Shown one piece after another: positions 26,101 through 32,422 of a stretch of 64,000 nt of DNA. The stretch comes from Nematopogon swammerdamellus. Taxonomy: Eukaryota; Arthropoda; Insecta; Lepidoptera; Adelidae. The number at the start of each line of letters is the position of its first letter. Position 1 is the first letter of the stretch. Both the position numbers and the translations under genes were made by a program. A model generated the notes under the pieces. It searched no databases and was not told where the DNA came from. It saw nothing but the letters and a program-made list of their open reading frames with translations. The stretch spans positions 11,679,891 through 11,743,890 of the forward strand of contig OX336349.1 in assembly GCA_946902875.1 (NCBI GenBank). The letters run 5' to 3'.

Positions 26101-29100
26101 ACACGCCCGGCCGGCCAGCGGTGGCGAGCCTCACGGCCTTCTCCACGTGCAGGGGGATGAGTCGCGCGCTCGGCGGCCGCGCTGCATACTTGCAGTACGG
26201 ACGACTCAGCTCCACCTGTCAAACCACACAAAACTTTGTAATTAGCTGTCGCGTGCAGATTCAATGAACTATTGTGCGTATTTCATAATATGAACAATGT
26301 CAACCATTGCAAAATGTCACATATACAAATTTATGTAAAGTTCTTGTCCTGTGGATTTCTTTCTCTGCACTCCATATAACTTTTGGCAGTAAATTGTAAG
26401 TCATTATTATACAACATAATATGTGTCACATACACATACATGTATTTATTTTGTGATCAACCCACCTCCTATTATGATAATAGGTAATAAATAATAATAT
26501 AATATCATAAGAATCAATATATGTTGATACCTATAGAAAAACAATTCTTGGTTTATTAACAGTGTGGCAACAGTGCCTACATGAGATATGAAAATTAATC
26601 CAAATTGATTATGATAAGATTCACCACACTGGTTTCTCAAATACAATATAGTCAAATACCTATAAGTTCGTATTAAAGGGCATCTCATTCAAATATATTT
26701 AATTTTTTTTGTGAACATTAAATATCTGCGATTAGTCTTCAGACTATAAGCAGGTGAGTGGCGTGGTTCTGACTTGATGAGAGCACCCTCCATCGGCCTC
26801 AATTATACAGTTGGGTCATACATAACTCTGGGATGTCTTGTCTCTTGAGCCTTTTCTCATACGGCACCGTAGTAAGTTGTCCTGCCAGCTGGTTGGCCTG
26901 TTTTATGAGCCTTTGCTGACAGAGGCTACAAGATACTTGCAGCACAGCACCGATTACTCTGCTTACCCGGATTGATGGGATACCGCGTGTGGTATGTGGT
27001 GAAATGTCTCACTTGGGGGCACTCCTGGAAGCCGCCGATGCCCTCGTGGTCTTCAGATGTGGAGCCGGCTATCACCAGCAGCGGCCAGCAGTTGATCTGA
27101 GCGTTAGCCATCCCTCCTATACAGTGCAGCAGACCGGGCCCCGAAACTGCTAGGCATACTCCAGGTTTTTCTGAAAATTAGCAATGAAGACTTATAGAAG
27201 TTGAAAGGCATATAAATGTCACCTGGGGTAGCTCGGTGGTTATATGCATCGGCGTTCGATCTTCGAAATTGTATAACACATATACATATGTAAGGGTGAA
27301 GGTCCGACCGTGGAGGCTGGCCGTCGTTTGGATTCCGCGTAAAACTAAGTCCCGTCTTGTGTTTTCCCTTCAGTACAGTGAAGCCGGCACGACAGAAGGG
27401 AAGCACCTACATGGCACCTAGTTCACTAAGGCTGTGGCGGCTGGTGACTTCAGTGACCTTCGACTTCCGAATTTTTTAAACGCCCTGTTTTATTATGTAC
27501 GTACCTAGTATGAATATCTCAAGACACTCAATGAGTTGCAAAAAACAAGAGAAAAAAATCCAAACAAGTTTTTAACTCATTTTTAGTACCTTTATGAACA
27601 CACCCATAGACGACAACACTACTGCAGCTTTCAAAAAGAAAACAGAATTAGGTAATGTCCCAAAAATACTTCAAAAAAATATATAAAAATAAAAGCATTT
27701 GAAAAGTAGGAATTGAACCCGGGATCACCTGATTGTAAAGCCTTACCTTTAACCAACGCTTAGGCAAATATCGGCACCACTTAATTCACAGTATCACGTG
27801 ACAGAAAGCACAAAACTTAACCATATCCCATTTTAAATTTACACGCGCTAACGGGTATGCGACATCACATGACAGCGCGCTGATTCTAGGCAGACGGACT
27901 CGTGCAAAACGAATCGCTCGCGACGTGTCGCACTATTCTATAGCTATTCACGATATAGCGTCCTTGTTTGGCGCTCGTGCGCCGCACGCAGAACTCCATT
28001 TCGGCCCATACTGTTTCTATGAAGTATCTTTTGTCTCACGCGCCAGCGGTGTTTTGCCGATCCCCATACATTCAGTATGGGAGACCCGCGTGCGTTACTC
28101 GATTCCGCACGGGGCGCGCGTTTACTCGGAAAAAAGTGCCTTGTGATCTATAAAATAAGGTCGAATTCACATTCGTATTTATTTGGAGTACGATCTTTAT
28201 GGTTTTAATGTAGGTATGTTGTAAGATATTATTTATTTTTAACCGACTTCCAAAAAAGGAGGAGGTTCTCAATTCGTCTGTATGTTTTTTTTTATTTTTT
28301 TTTTTTTTATTTTTTTGTATGTTTGTTACGCGATTTCTCCGTCAATTGAGGGCCGATTTAGAAAATTCTTTTTTTGTTAGTTAGGTCATACTTCCGAGGT
28401 GGTCCCATTTCAATTTTATCGAAATTGGTTGAGTGGTTTTCGTAAAATCAGCATAATACTATAGTGTGTGGTTACCTTCAGCAAAACTTGTGATGTGGTC
28501 GTATTCGGCAATTTTTAGTTTGATAAATTAGTATGGTGTGTGGTTACCTTCAGCAAAACTTTTGTGATGTGGACTTATTCAGCAATTTGCAGTCTGACAC
28601 ATATGGCGAATAATTCTGTACCACTTCAATCGATTTCGATTATTCGATTTCGATTATTCTTTTTTATGTAATATTACTAAAAAGAATGAAATAAAAACTG
28701 TTTTAAAAAATATTAAACCGATTTCCAAAAAACAAAAAAAAAAAGAACTAAAAAGTATTAAATACTTAATATTTTGAAATTTTCTCTGTCCTGTTGAAAT
28801 ACATGAATCGATATACTAGTGATACATATTCGGACCCTTGTTTCATGAATATTCTAAATTTGAAATTTTTTATCTTTTCCGACCGGCCAGGTGCGCTTAA
28901 TTTATTATGGTACGAGCAAAGAGTTTGTATTACGTCGGCGACGTAATTCAAACTATTTGGGTACGAGTACCATCGAGCTGGTCTGATGATGGAGACAGAA
29001 GGTGGCCATAGGAACTCCTAAACTACACATGATAAACCCATCGTGTTTGGGCTCGTTGCATTTGTCTTCACGAGCAATTTACTTTAGACCTAAGAGATTC

Positions 29101-32100
29101 TCAACGACGGTATGTTTTCTTTTTTTGCATGTTTGTTACGCGATTACTCCGTCAATTGTGGGCCGATTTTGAAAATTCTTTTTTTTTTATTTGAAAGGGG
29201 ATAACCCTGAGGTTGTTGAAGTGAAAACTTCTTTAGCGGCGCTTGGCACTTTTTTAGGTGGGTAAAAAATGTATAATTCGCGACATCGCGTCAGCGTCAT
29301 TTTTAAAATGAAACCTTAAGTCATTGCATTAAGGGTTAAGTTAGAGTGGCACGGGATCTGCCGGCACTGCCGGAGTGCAACTGTTAAGTAGGGTTCGGTA
29401 ACACGTTTATGTCTGTCCATTCTACTAAGTTCTGCAAAATGAATGAAGGGTTCCGTAACAAATGCATGTCTGTCTTTTCTACTAAATTTAACATTTATTT
29501 CAAAATTAATGTAGGGTTCCGTAACAAATGCATGTCTATCCGTTCTACTAAATTTTACAATTTTCAACCAAGGTCCTCCGACGGTTATTTTATAATAAAA
29601 GTAGGGTTCCGTAACACGTTTATGTCTGTCCATTCTACTAAGTTCTGCAAGATGAATGTAGGGTTCCGTAACAAATGCATGTCTGTCCGTTCTACAAAAT
29701 TTAACATTTATTTCAAAATGAATGTAGGGTTCCGTAACAAATGTATGTCTGTCCGTTCTACAAAATTTTACAATTTTCAACCAAGGCCCTCCGACGGTTA
29801 TTTATAATAAAAGTAGGGTTCCGTAACAAATGTATGTCTGTCCGTTCTACTAATTTTCTCAATTTTCAACCAAGGTCCTCCGACGGTTATTTTATAATAA
29901 AAGTAGGGTTCCGTTACACGTTTATGTCTGTCCATTCTACTAAGTTCTGCAACATCACCTACAACGTCCGTGATGTCAGCCCATAACACCGGGTAAACTA
30001 AGAGCCATGTCAGTGCTTCCCCCTTTGATGAGATTTGATTTGTGAAAACACAAACTATTTACATAGCCGTTTCGACCGACGTTTAATTCAGTGCGGTGGT
30101 ACCAACCCGGGCAGGTTAAACCCTACCACCAAGTAAGATTAGGAGGGAAGGGACTTACAGTTTTACGAGGAATTCGAACCTCGGTCAGCCTCCAACGGTC
30201 AGCGGTCACCCATCCAAGTACTGACCACACCCAGCGTTGCTTAACATTCAATAGCGACAGTTGACTGTCTGCACCACTGAGCTATCGAAGCTGACGTGGT
30301 CCTATTTTAATTGGGTCAAGATCGGATTGGAAAGCGAGGCGGAATCGCGAGGCCGAAGGCCGAGCGATTCCGCCGAGTACATTAATAGCAAAAAATTACT
30401 AAAAAAAACTGTGAAATAAAAAAAAAGTTTTAAAAAACATAAAACCGACTTCCTAAAAAAAGTAAAACTAAAAAACTATTTAAAATAAAAATATAAAAAC
30501 CGCCTTCAAAAATATATGAAATAAAAACCTAAAAGAAAAACGAACCCTAGAGTTGAAGGCGGTGCTAAAGCAAGCAAAAATGATGCATGAAAGAAAACAT
30601 GAGTGGATGATAATATCCTTTGTGATTTGTGTAGCCTTTTTAGCACCGCCTTCAACTCTAGGGTTCGTTTTTTTTTTAGGTTTTTATTTCATATATTTTT
30701 GAAGGCGGTTTTTATATTTTTATTTTAAATAGTTTTTTAGTTTTACTTTTTTTAGGAAGTCGGTTTTATGTTTTTTAAAACTTTTTTTTTGAGTGAAGTG
30801 AAGACTTCTCGTGGTATGGTAGTGCGGCGCACGAGCGCACTTTAGGACCAGCCGCCAGTGCACTAAGGTATAATGTTCTAACATCACCAACCATGTCAAG
30901 TTCCATAAAAAAAGGACAGAGTATGTTGCAGCATTGATGGGTGCTTGAGACAGTTTATACAAATTTAAACTTGGCAATAGACTTTTGCATGGAAAGTGCC
31001 TCCAAATCAACTATGAAAACAATACAGGATCTGAATTGGTAGGGAGAGGTGATATGAATGAACGGCTGAGGCAATGTGTGAATGAGGCTGGAAATATGCT
31101 ATATCTCAGATAAAGCAAGAGTTTCAGGTGATACAAAATGGGTATGTCAGAGAAGCCACTGCAAGCTACGTTTTTGCCACAGCTTTCCAGCAAGGGAGTT
31201 GTCAACACCCTTCCCCACCTCCCCCTTCCCATTCCCTCCCCTTCCTTTTCCTAGTCAGTACCTACTGCAAAGTATATAAGGATACATACCAGTGAGGTAT
31301 CCAATAGCCTGAGCAGCGTAGCAGGCGGCCTGTTCATTCCTCATACCGACGTATTTGATTCCGGCCGCTTGAAACGCCATGGACAGTTCCACCACTGGAA
31401 TACCGATGATGCCGAACACATATTCTATTCCCTGAATTCATAAAGTATTACTATAAAAGTGGACATTTATTAAATAATATACTGTTACAGAAAGATAAAG
31501 TTTAAATTAATGTGGTTCAATATATTATGTTTAAGACAACCACTTCAAGTAGGTAATAAAATAGATTTTTTTTAATCTGAATAAACCGTTTGAGAGCTGA
31601 ACCGGGGTGGGAGTTAGTATAGCGCGGCATTCTTAGAAGATTTCTGGTAGCTGGGACTGGTAGGCGAGGGTCTAAGGAGCTATTAGCAAAAAAAAATTTT
31701 GTGCGGAGACTTACGTACTTTCGGAGAAATTTTTTTTTGAAAAAAATAATTTTCATACAAAATTAATTTTCGATTTTTTTTTTTTTTAAATGGACCAACA
31801 CATTTATTTTGAATAGGAATTTATGCAAAAACGACATGCGCCGCCTCAACATTAGGTTAGGGTTAATTTATAGAAGATGCATCGCGTAGCGACGCATCAT
31901 CTATAAATTAACCCTGGTTATTTTTTTTTAAACCACCAAAACATTCACCCACACCACTTCCCTTGTTTTTACATACATTTATATTCAAAACCAATGGTTT
32001 AGTGCCTTAAAAAAAATATATATATTTAGTATGAAAATTTTTTTCAAAAAATTTTTTCTCCGAAAGTACAAGTCTCCACACAAAAATTTTTTTTGCTAAT

Positions 32101-32422
32101 AGCTCCTTAGACCCTCGCCTACCAGTCCCAGCTACCAGAAATATTCTAAGAATGCCGCGCTATACTAACTCCCAACCCGGAACCGCACTATGAAGCACAA
32201 ATTTATTCGAACTGATTGACCCGCCGTGCCGTGCCGACCCGCTGCAGTGCTGTTCCGCCTAGTGTAGTCGAACTCTAAGTCCGTACAAAAGTAAATACGC
32301 ATAAAATTGCCTAGACTTGAGCTCACTGTATTTAGTTTGATGGTATTAGCATGAGACGTCAGTCAATTTCCAACCTGTTTCTTCAGACTTTCGGCCAAAA
32401 TGTTGTTTCCGTCGATACCCAT
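10951..32422 (-). CDS. HACL1: 2-hydroxyacyl-CoA lyase 1, complete, 11 coding exons
   Basis: This is a thiamine-diphosphate and Mg-dependent lyase of the peroxisomal alpha-oxidation pathway. It splits 2-hydroxyacyl-CoA into formyl-CoA and a fatty aldehyde one carbon shorter. Joining 32422-32375, 31431-31290, 27170-27013, 26215-26069, 24252-24033, 23429-23269, 22834-22646, 22401-22216, 12674-12572, 12346-12214 and 11170-10951 gives 1707 nt with every phase matching, encoding 568 residues (the human enzyme is 578). Key residues are visible. The ThDP-activating Glu sits in [10 protein letters not shown] near residue 49. The metal/ThDP motif GDSAFGFSG (444-452) is followed 25 residues later by NNN. 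The protein ends in SKL-stop, a canonical type 1 peroxisomal signal. The start (MGIDGNN) is followed directly by the conserved first helix and is the only in-frame Met before GIEYVFGI. Introns range from 112 bp to 9.5 kb and are filled with repeats. No exon carries a break, so the gene appears functional. Confidence 0.95.
11531..11870 (+). mobile_element. Repeat family A, copy 1 (HACL1 intron 10... 3' neighbour region)
   Basis: It starts GTGTGAGGCCGGTACTTAAA, contains GTCGTAAAAGGCGACTAAG and GTGGGTCTTCGTGCCTTACT, and ends GATTGTCGGGATACAGCG. The sequence lies in the intron between coding exons 10 and 11. The family recurs at least seven times in the window and often ends in a (TATG)n run, as expected of a short interspersed element. 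Confidence 0.75.
11871..12135 (+). mobile_element. Repeat family A, degenerate copy 2
   Basis: This is a diverged second copy directly after the first. It keeps GCCGTGCTGAAGGGCGAAAG, CTTCATGCCTTACTTGCTG and ACAACACCGATTAATCTGC. Confidence 0.65.
12214..12346 (-). CDS. HACL1: HACL1 coding exon 10
   Basis: It encodes [19 protein letters not shown], then [10 protein letters not shown], which carries the Asn residues that complete the ThDP/Mg site. The acceptor is TTGACAG and the donor is GTATGT; two bases of codon GTA are left for exon 11. Confidence 0.92.
12572..12674 (-). CDS. HACL1: HACL1 coding exon 9
   Basis: It encodes [19 protein letters not shown] and ends with the GDSAFGFS metal-binding motif. 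The acceptor is TTGCAG and the donor is GTAAAC. The preceding intron is about 9.5 kb, the longest in the gene. Confidence 0.93.
12890..13640 (+). mobile_element. Repeat family A copy 3, split by a LINE tail
   Basis: The family A head and body occupy 12890-13145. Its terminal segment (AGCACAACACCGATTACTCT, then GATTGTCGGGATAC and a TATG run) occupies 13570-13640. The ~420 bp between them are LINE-derived, so the element was interrupted after insertion. Confidence 0.72.
13146..13560 (+). pseudogene. LINE reverse-transcriptase C-terminal fragment
   Basis: Frames encode [10 protein letters not shown] and then [20 protein letters not shown] and [17 protein letters not shown]. This is the Arg-rich tail typical of a large insect non-LTR element family. 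Several frame breaks and a (TATG)n end follow. It has no RT core and is not functional. Confidence 0.65.
13845..14037. mobile_element. MITE with 38-bp terminal inverted repeats
   Basis: The left arm begins AACCTGGTTATTTAAAGAAA and includes AAAATGGCGGC (13845-13882). The right arm at 14000-14037 is its near-perfect complement. The element is 193 bp and noncoding. Superfamily is uncertain. Confidence 0.85.
14092..14207. repeat. Nested inverted repeat
   Basis: The outer arms pair TATAAAACCCGACTACGAAA with TTTTCGTAGTTAGGTTTTAT. An inner pair (GTTGATCGAAAT with ATTTCGATCAAC) flanks the centre, giving a cruciform-like palindrome. Confidence 0.75.
14208..14808. other. No gene seen in this intron segment
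   Basis: This is A+T-rich HACL1 intron sequence with no open frame or repeat that I can name. A short local duplication (CAGGGGGCGTTAAT and CAGGTGGCGTTAAT) is visible near 14435 and 14480. Confidence 0.4.
14809..14867. repeat. Perfect 20-bp stem hairpin
   Basis: ATCCACAGAGCACGGAATAC at 14809-14828 is exactly complementary to 14848-14867. The 19-nt loop is GC-rich (alternating CGCG). It could be a MITE remnant or a small-RNA precursor; nothing decides this. Confidence 0.85.
14940..16060 (-). mobile_element. Repeat family E, copy 2 (long copy, reverse orientation)
   Basis: It contains the family hairpin (arms 14957-15017 and 15090-15149), the GCGGAATCGCTCGACCTTCG block and a body shared with 28235-29215 in opposite orientation (for example TCAGACCAGCTCGATGGTAC and GGTGGCCATAGGAACTCC on the complementary strand). 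At 16062 it is interrupted by a piggyBac remnant. Confidence 0.8.
16062..16849 (+). mobile_element. Internally deleted piggyBac-like element with TTAA target duplication
   Basis: TTAA at 16062-16065 and TTAA at 16846-16849 bracket the element, the hallmark target duplication of piggyBac transposons. Ends are CACGTTGAACACC on the left and CCAAAGGG on the right. Inside, a short N-terminal frame starts at 16424 ([14 protein letters not shown]). A C-terminal frame ending at 16770 ([11 protein letters not shown]) is followed, after a stop, by [11 protein letters not shown]. This recalls the Cys-rich zinc finger that ends piggyBac transposases. The catalytic DDE core is absent, so it is nonautonomous. 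Confidence 0.8.
16850..17128. other. A+T-rich intron filler
   Basis: No feature is seen except a short direct duplication of TTCAATTTCATAAATATTTTC near 16895 and 16922. Confidence 0.4.
17140..17365 (-). mobile_element. piggyBac-like terminal remnant
   Basis: The right border reads GGCGTTGAACGTGTAA, the reverse complement of a TTACACGTTCAACGCC end closely resembling the left end at 16062. Repeated CACCGGTGA motifs also echo the ACCCACCGGTGGGCC subterminal block there. No transposase remains. Confidence 0.5.
17380..17615. repeat. Interspersed repeat with GACAGACAGACGG run
   Basis: TCAACGGGCTACCTATTACG, GACAGACAGACGGACGG and CTAAAAATAAG form a pattern seen widely in lepidopteran dispersed repeats (from general knowledge, not searched). 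A short internal palindrome, AAAGAGTTTACAAACTCTTT, lies at about 17401-17420. Confidence 0.55.
17836..18125 (+). mobile_element. SINE B, most complete copy
   Basis: The head begins CCTCGGTAGCTCAGTGGTGC, which contains a pol III box A-like TAGCTCAGTGG. GGTTCGGATTCC, a box B-like motif, is present near 17932. The segment ACTTGGATGGGTGACCG also resembles an internal 5S rRNA sequence. The body (GGTTGGTACCACCGCACTGAA, GATGTTGTAGGTGATGT) ends in an A-rich tail at 18118-18125. Confidence 0.75.
18121..18530. repeat. 400-bp polypurine (GA) tract
   Basis: The plus strand is almost entirely purine (GAGGGAGG, GGGGAAGG and similar). It has no regular unit. Long frames exist on both strands only because stops are rare in such sequence; the predicted peptides are Pro/Ser/Leu or Gly/Arg/Glu low complexity. 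Confidence 0.9.
18531..19060. other. No gene seen in this intron segment
   Basis: 18540-18760 is A+T-rich. 18830-19040 is more balanced but has no supported coding potential. Confidence 0.35.
19064..19347. mobile_element. MITE-like element with ACGTGATAACGTC inverted ends
   Basis: TTTTGACGTGATAACGTCTT on the left mirrors GACGTTATCACGTAAAA on the right, about 285 bp apart. The interior is noncoding and rich in TACGG motifs. Confidence 0.7.
19348..20009. other. No gene seen in this intron segment
   Basis: A+T-rich sequence. I see no repeat boundary or frame worth naming. Confidence 0.35.
20010..20115 (-). repeat. Family D hairpin repeat, reverse copy
   Basis: GGGCCGCCTCGACATGGTCC, then TTAATTTATAGAAGGTGCGG and its partner. 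This is a diverged reverse-orientation relative of the units at 7675-8420. Confidence 0.65.
20455..20785 (+). mobile_element. Jockey-like LINE 3' fragment (copy 4), internally deleted
   Basis: Fragments match the C-terminal LINE sequence of 3800-4366. CTGTGGGATGGCTC is near 20510. TATTTCCCCCCAAGTACAGT is near 20617 and runs through GCCGGCATGGCATTCGCAAC to CATGTCGCGCTTTCAATAAA. About 200 bp between the two parts is missing. Confidence 0.85.
20786..21295. other. No gene seen in this intron segment
   Basis: Low-information intron sequence with repeated GTAGTTTYCGA motifs near 20885 and 20965. Confidence 0.3.
21296..21372. repeat. Hairpin with 23-bp arms
   Basis: GATTTGGTTTCATAAGGGAC (21296 on) pairs with GTGCCCCTTATGAAACCAAA (21351 on), one mismatch, with a ~31-nt loop. 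The flanks TTTTCGTGA are shared on both sides as direct copies. Confidence 0.8.
21373..22215. other. HACL1 intron, nothing recognised
   Basis: This A+T-rich sequence runs up to the donor of coding exon 8. No supported frame. Confidence 0.4.
22216..22401 (-). CDS. HACL1: HACL1 coding exon 8
   Basis: It encodes [19 protein letters not shown], then [11 protein letters not shown] and [12 protein letters not shown], a highly conserved block of the enzyme. The donor is GTACAA, weaker than consensus. Confidence 0.94.
22646..22834 (-). CDS. HACL1: HACL1 coding exon 7
   Basis: It encodes [20 protein letters not shown] through [10 protein letters not shown], the end of the middle domain. It has clean TTTCAG and GTGGGT splice sites and is exactly 63 codons. 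Confidence 0.93.
23269..23429 (-). CDS. HACL1: HACL1 coding exon 6
   Basis: It encodes [20 protein letters not shown], then [18 protein letters not shown], a middle-domain signature of HACL1. The donor is GTTGGT, with T at position +3. Confidence 0.94.
24033..24252 (-). CDS. HACL1: HACL1 coding exon 5
   Basis: It encodes [20 protein letters not shown], then [16 protein letters not shown] and LPFLPTPMG, the start of the middle domain. The exon is GC-rich compared with its introns. Confidence 0.93.
24541..25484 (+). pseudogene. 5'-truncated LINE reverse transcriptase in HACL1 intron 4
   Basis: A 300-codon frame (to the stop at 25484) starts inside the RT palm. FADDISVVL is near residue 25, followed by the thumb [11 protein letters not shown] and a conserved C-terminal region. 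Just upstream, GTGCCGCAG-GTTCTATCCTGG encodes the VPQGSILGP motif only if one base is added. A 1-bp deletion therefore breaks the frame. It runs opposite to HACL1. The style fits the jockey/CR1/Rex group but is distinct from the LINE at 1767. Confidence 0.85.
25485..26068. other. Intron sequence and LINE 3' end
   Basis: 25485-25650 probably includes the LINE 3' UTR (AATAAACTTTG, later AATAAATGTAAAC). The rest is unassigned A+T-rich intron. Confidence 0.35.
26069..26215 (-). CDS. HACL1: HACL1 coding exon 4
   Basis: It encodes [20 protein letters not shown], then [20 protein letters not shown], part of the N-terminal ThDP-PYR domain. The exon is exactly 49 codons. Confidence 0.93.
26216..26924. 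other. HACL1 intron 3, nothing recognised
   Basis: A+T-rich and without a supported frame or clear repeat boundary. Confidence 0.35.
26925..27000 (+). mobile_element. Repeat family A 3' fragment
   Basis: AGCACAGCACCGATTACTCTG and GGATTGATGGGATACCGCG match the family A end. It stops only 12 bp short of the HACL1 exon 3 donor. Confidence 0.65.
27013..27170 (-). CDS. HACL1: HACL1 coding exon 3
   Basis: It encodes [20 protein letters not shown], then [15 protein letters not shown] and GGFQECPQ, a strongly conserved block of the N-terminal domain. The donor is GTGAGA. Confidence 0.95.
27220..27440 (+). mobile_element. SINE B copy, degraded
   Basis: GGGTAGCTCGGTGGTTATAT resembles box A, and GTTTGGATTCCGCGTAAAACT resembles box B plus linker. 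The body GCCGGCACGACAGAAGGGAA and CACCTAGTTCACTAAGG follow. Confidence 0.65.
27441..28230. other. HACL1 intron 2 segment with a tRNA-like remnant
   Basis: The minus strand of about 27785-27718 reads GCCTAAGCGTTGG, then GGGTTCAATTCC, like tRNA boxes A and B. The flanks do not form an acceptor stem, so it is probably a SINE head. 27890-28140 is CpG-rich, unexplained sequence. Confidence 0.4.
29390..29945. repeat. Higher-order tandem repeat (GTAGGGTTCCGTAACA)
   Basis: The motif recurs near 29448, 29514, 29603, 29659, 29725, 29814 and 29903, with steps of 66, 89, 56, 66, 89 and 89 bp. The whole behaves as a composite of two or three unit types. Open frames across it on both strands are by-products. 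Confidence 0.82.
29951..30297 (-). mobile_element. SINE B, near full length
   Basis: On the minus strand it runs from a tRNA-like head (GATAGCTCAGTGGTGCAGAC) through GAGGTTCGAATTCC and GGTTGGTACCACCGCACTGA to GATGTTGTAGGTGATGTTGC. It is inserted inside family E copy 3. Confidence 0.78.
30791..31289. other. HACL1 intron 2, nothing recognised
   Basis: 30830-31260 has a balanced base composition but no supported frame. A CT-rich run lies near 31200-31255. Confidence 0.35.
31290..31431 (-). CDS. HACL1: HACL1 coding exon 2
   Basis: It encodes [20 protein letters not shown], then [19 protein letters not shown]. The Glu in RNEQ is the family's cofactor-activating residue. The donor is GTATGT. Confidence 0.95.
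31601..32180. mobile_element. Element with ~160-bp inverted termini and nested family D repeat
   Basis: The left arm (31602-31760; CCGGGGTGGGAGTTAGTATA, GGTCTAAGGAGCTATTAGC) is closely mirrored by the right arm (32020-32180). The centre (31790-31985) is a reverse family D unit with hairpin ATAGAAGATGCATCGC. The element lies in HACL1 intron 1. Confidence 0.85.
32375..32422 (-). CDS. HACL1: HACL1 coding exon 1
   Basis: Sixteen codons, [16 protein letters not shown], join in phase to GIEYVFGI. The match to the family's first helix (a Leu/Lys-rich stretch before VEY/IEY) supports it. The donor GTTGGA has T at +3, which is unusual. An in-frame upstream Met was not found. Confidence 0.8.

Larger units (their letters stand above)
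28235..30790 (+). mobile_element. Repeat family E copy 3, interrupted
   Basis: The body (28235-29215) starts at AACCGACTTCCAAAAAAGG and matches copy 2 in reverse. The hairpin end (30296-30790) carries GCGAGGCCGAAGGCCGAGCG and the GCCTTCAACTCTAGGGTTCG arms. Between them, 29220-30295 is foreign: a GGGTTCCGTAACA tandem array and a SINE B. Confidence 0.78.

Noticed and set aside
25941..26264. 107-codon minus-strand frame in a different phase
   Set aside because: It is a shadow of HACL1 exon 4, whose correct phase gives the conserved ThDP-PYR segment.
27718..27785. tRNA gene with GGGTTCAATTCC
   Set aside because: The acceptor ends do not pair, and the A box is only approximate.
29316..29989. Overlapping 154-, 132- and 81-codon frames on both strands
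   Set aside because: They are all translations of the GGGTTCCGTAACA tandem repeat. Simultaneous open frames on both strands are expected from repeats.
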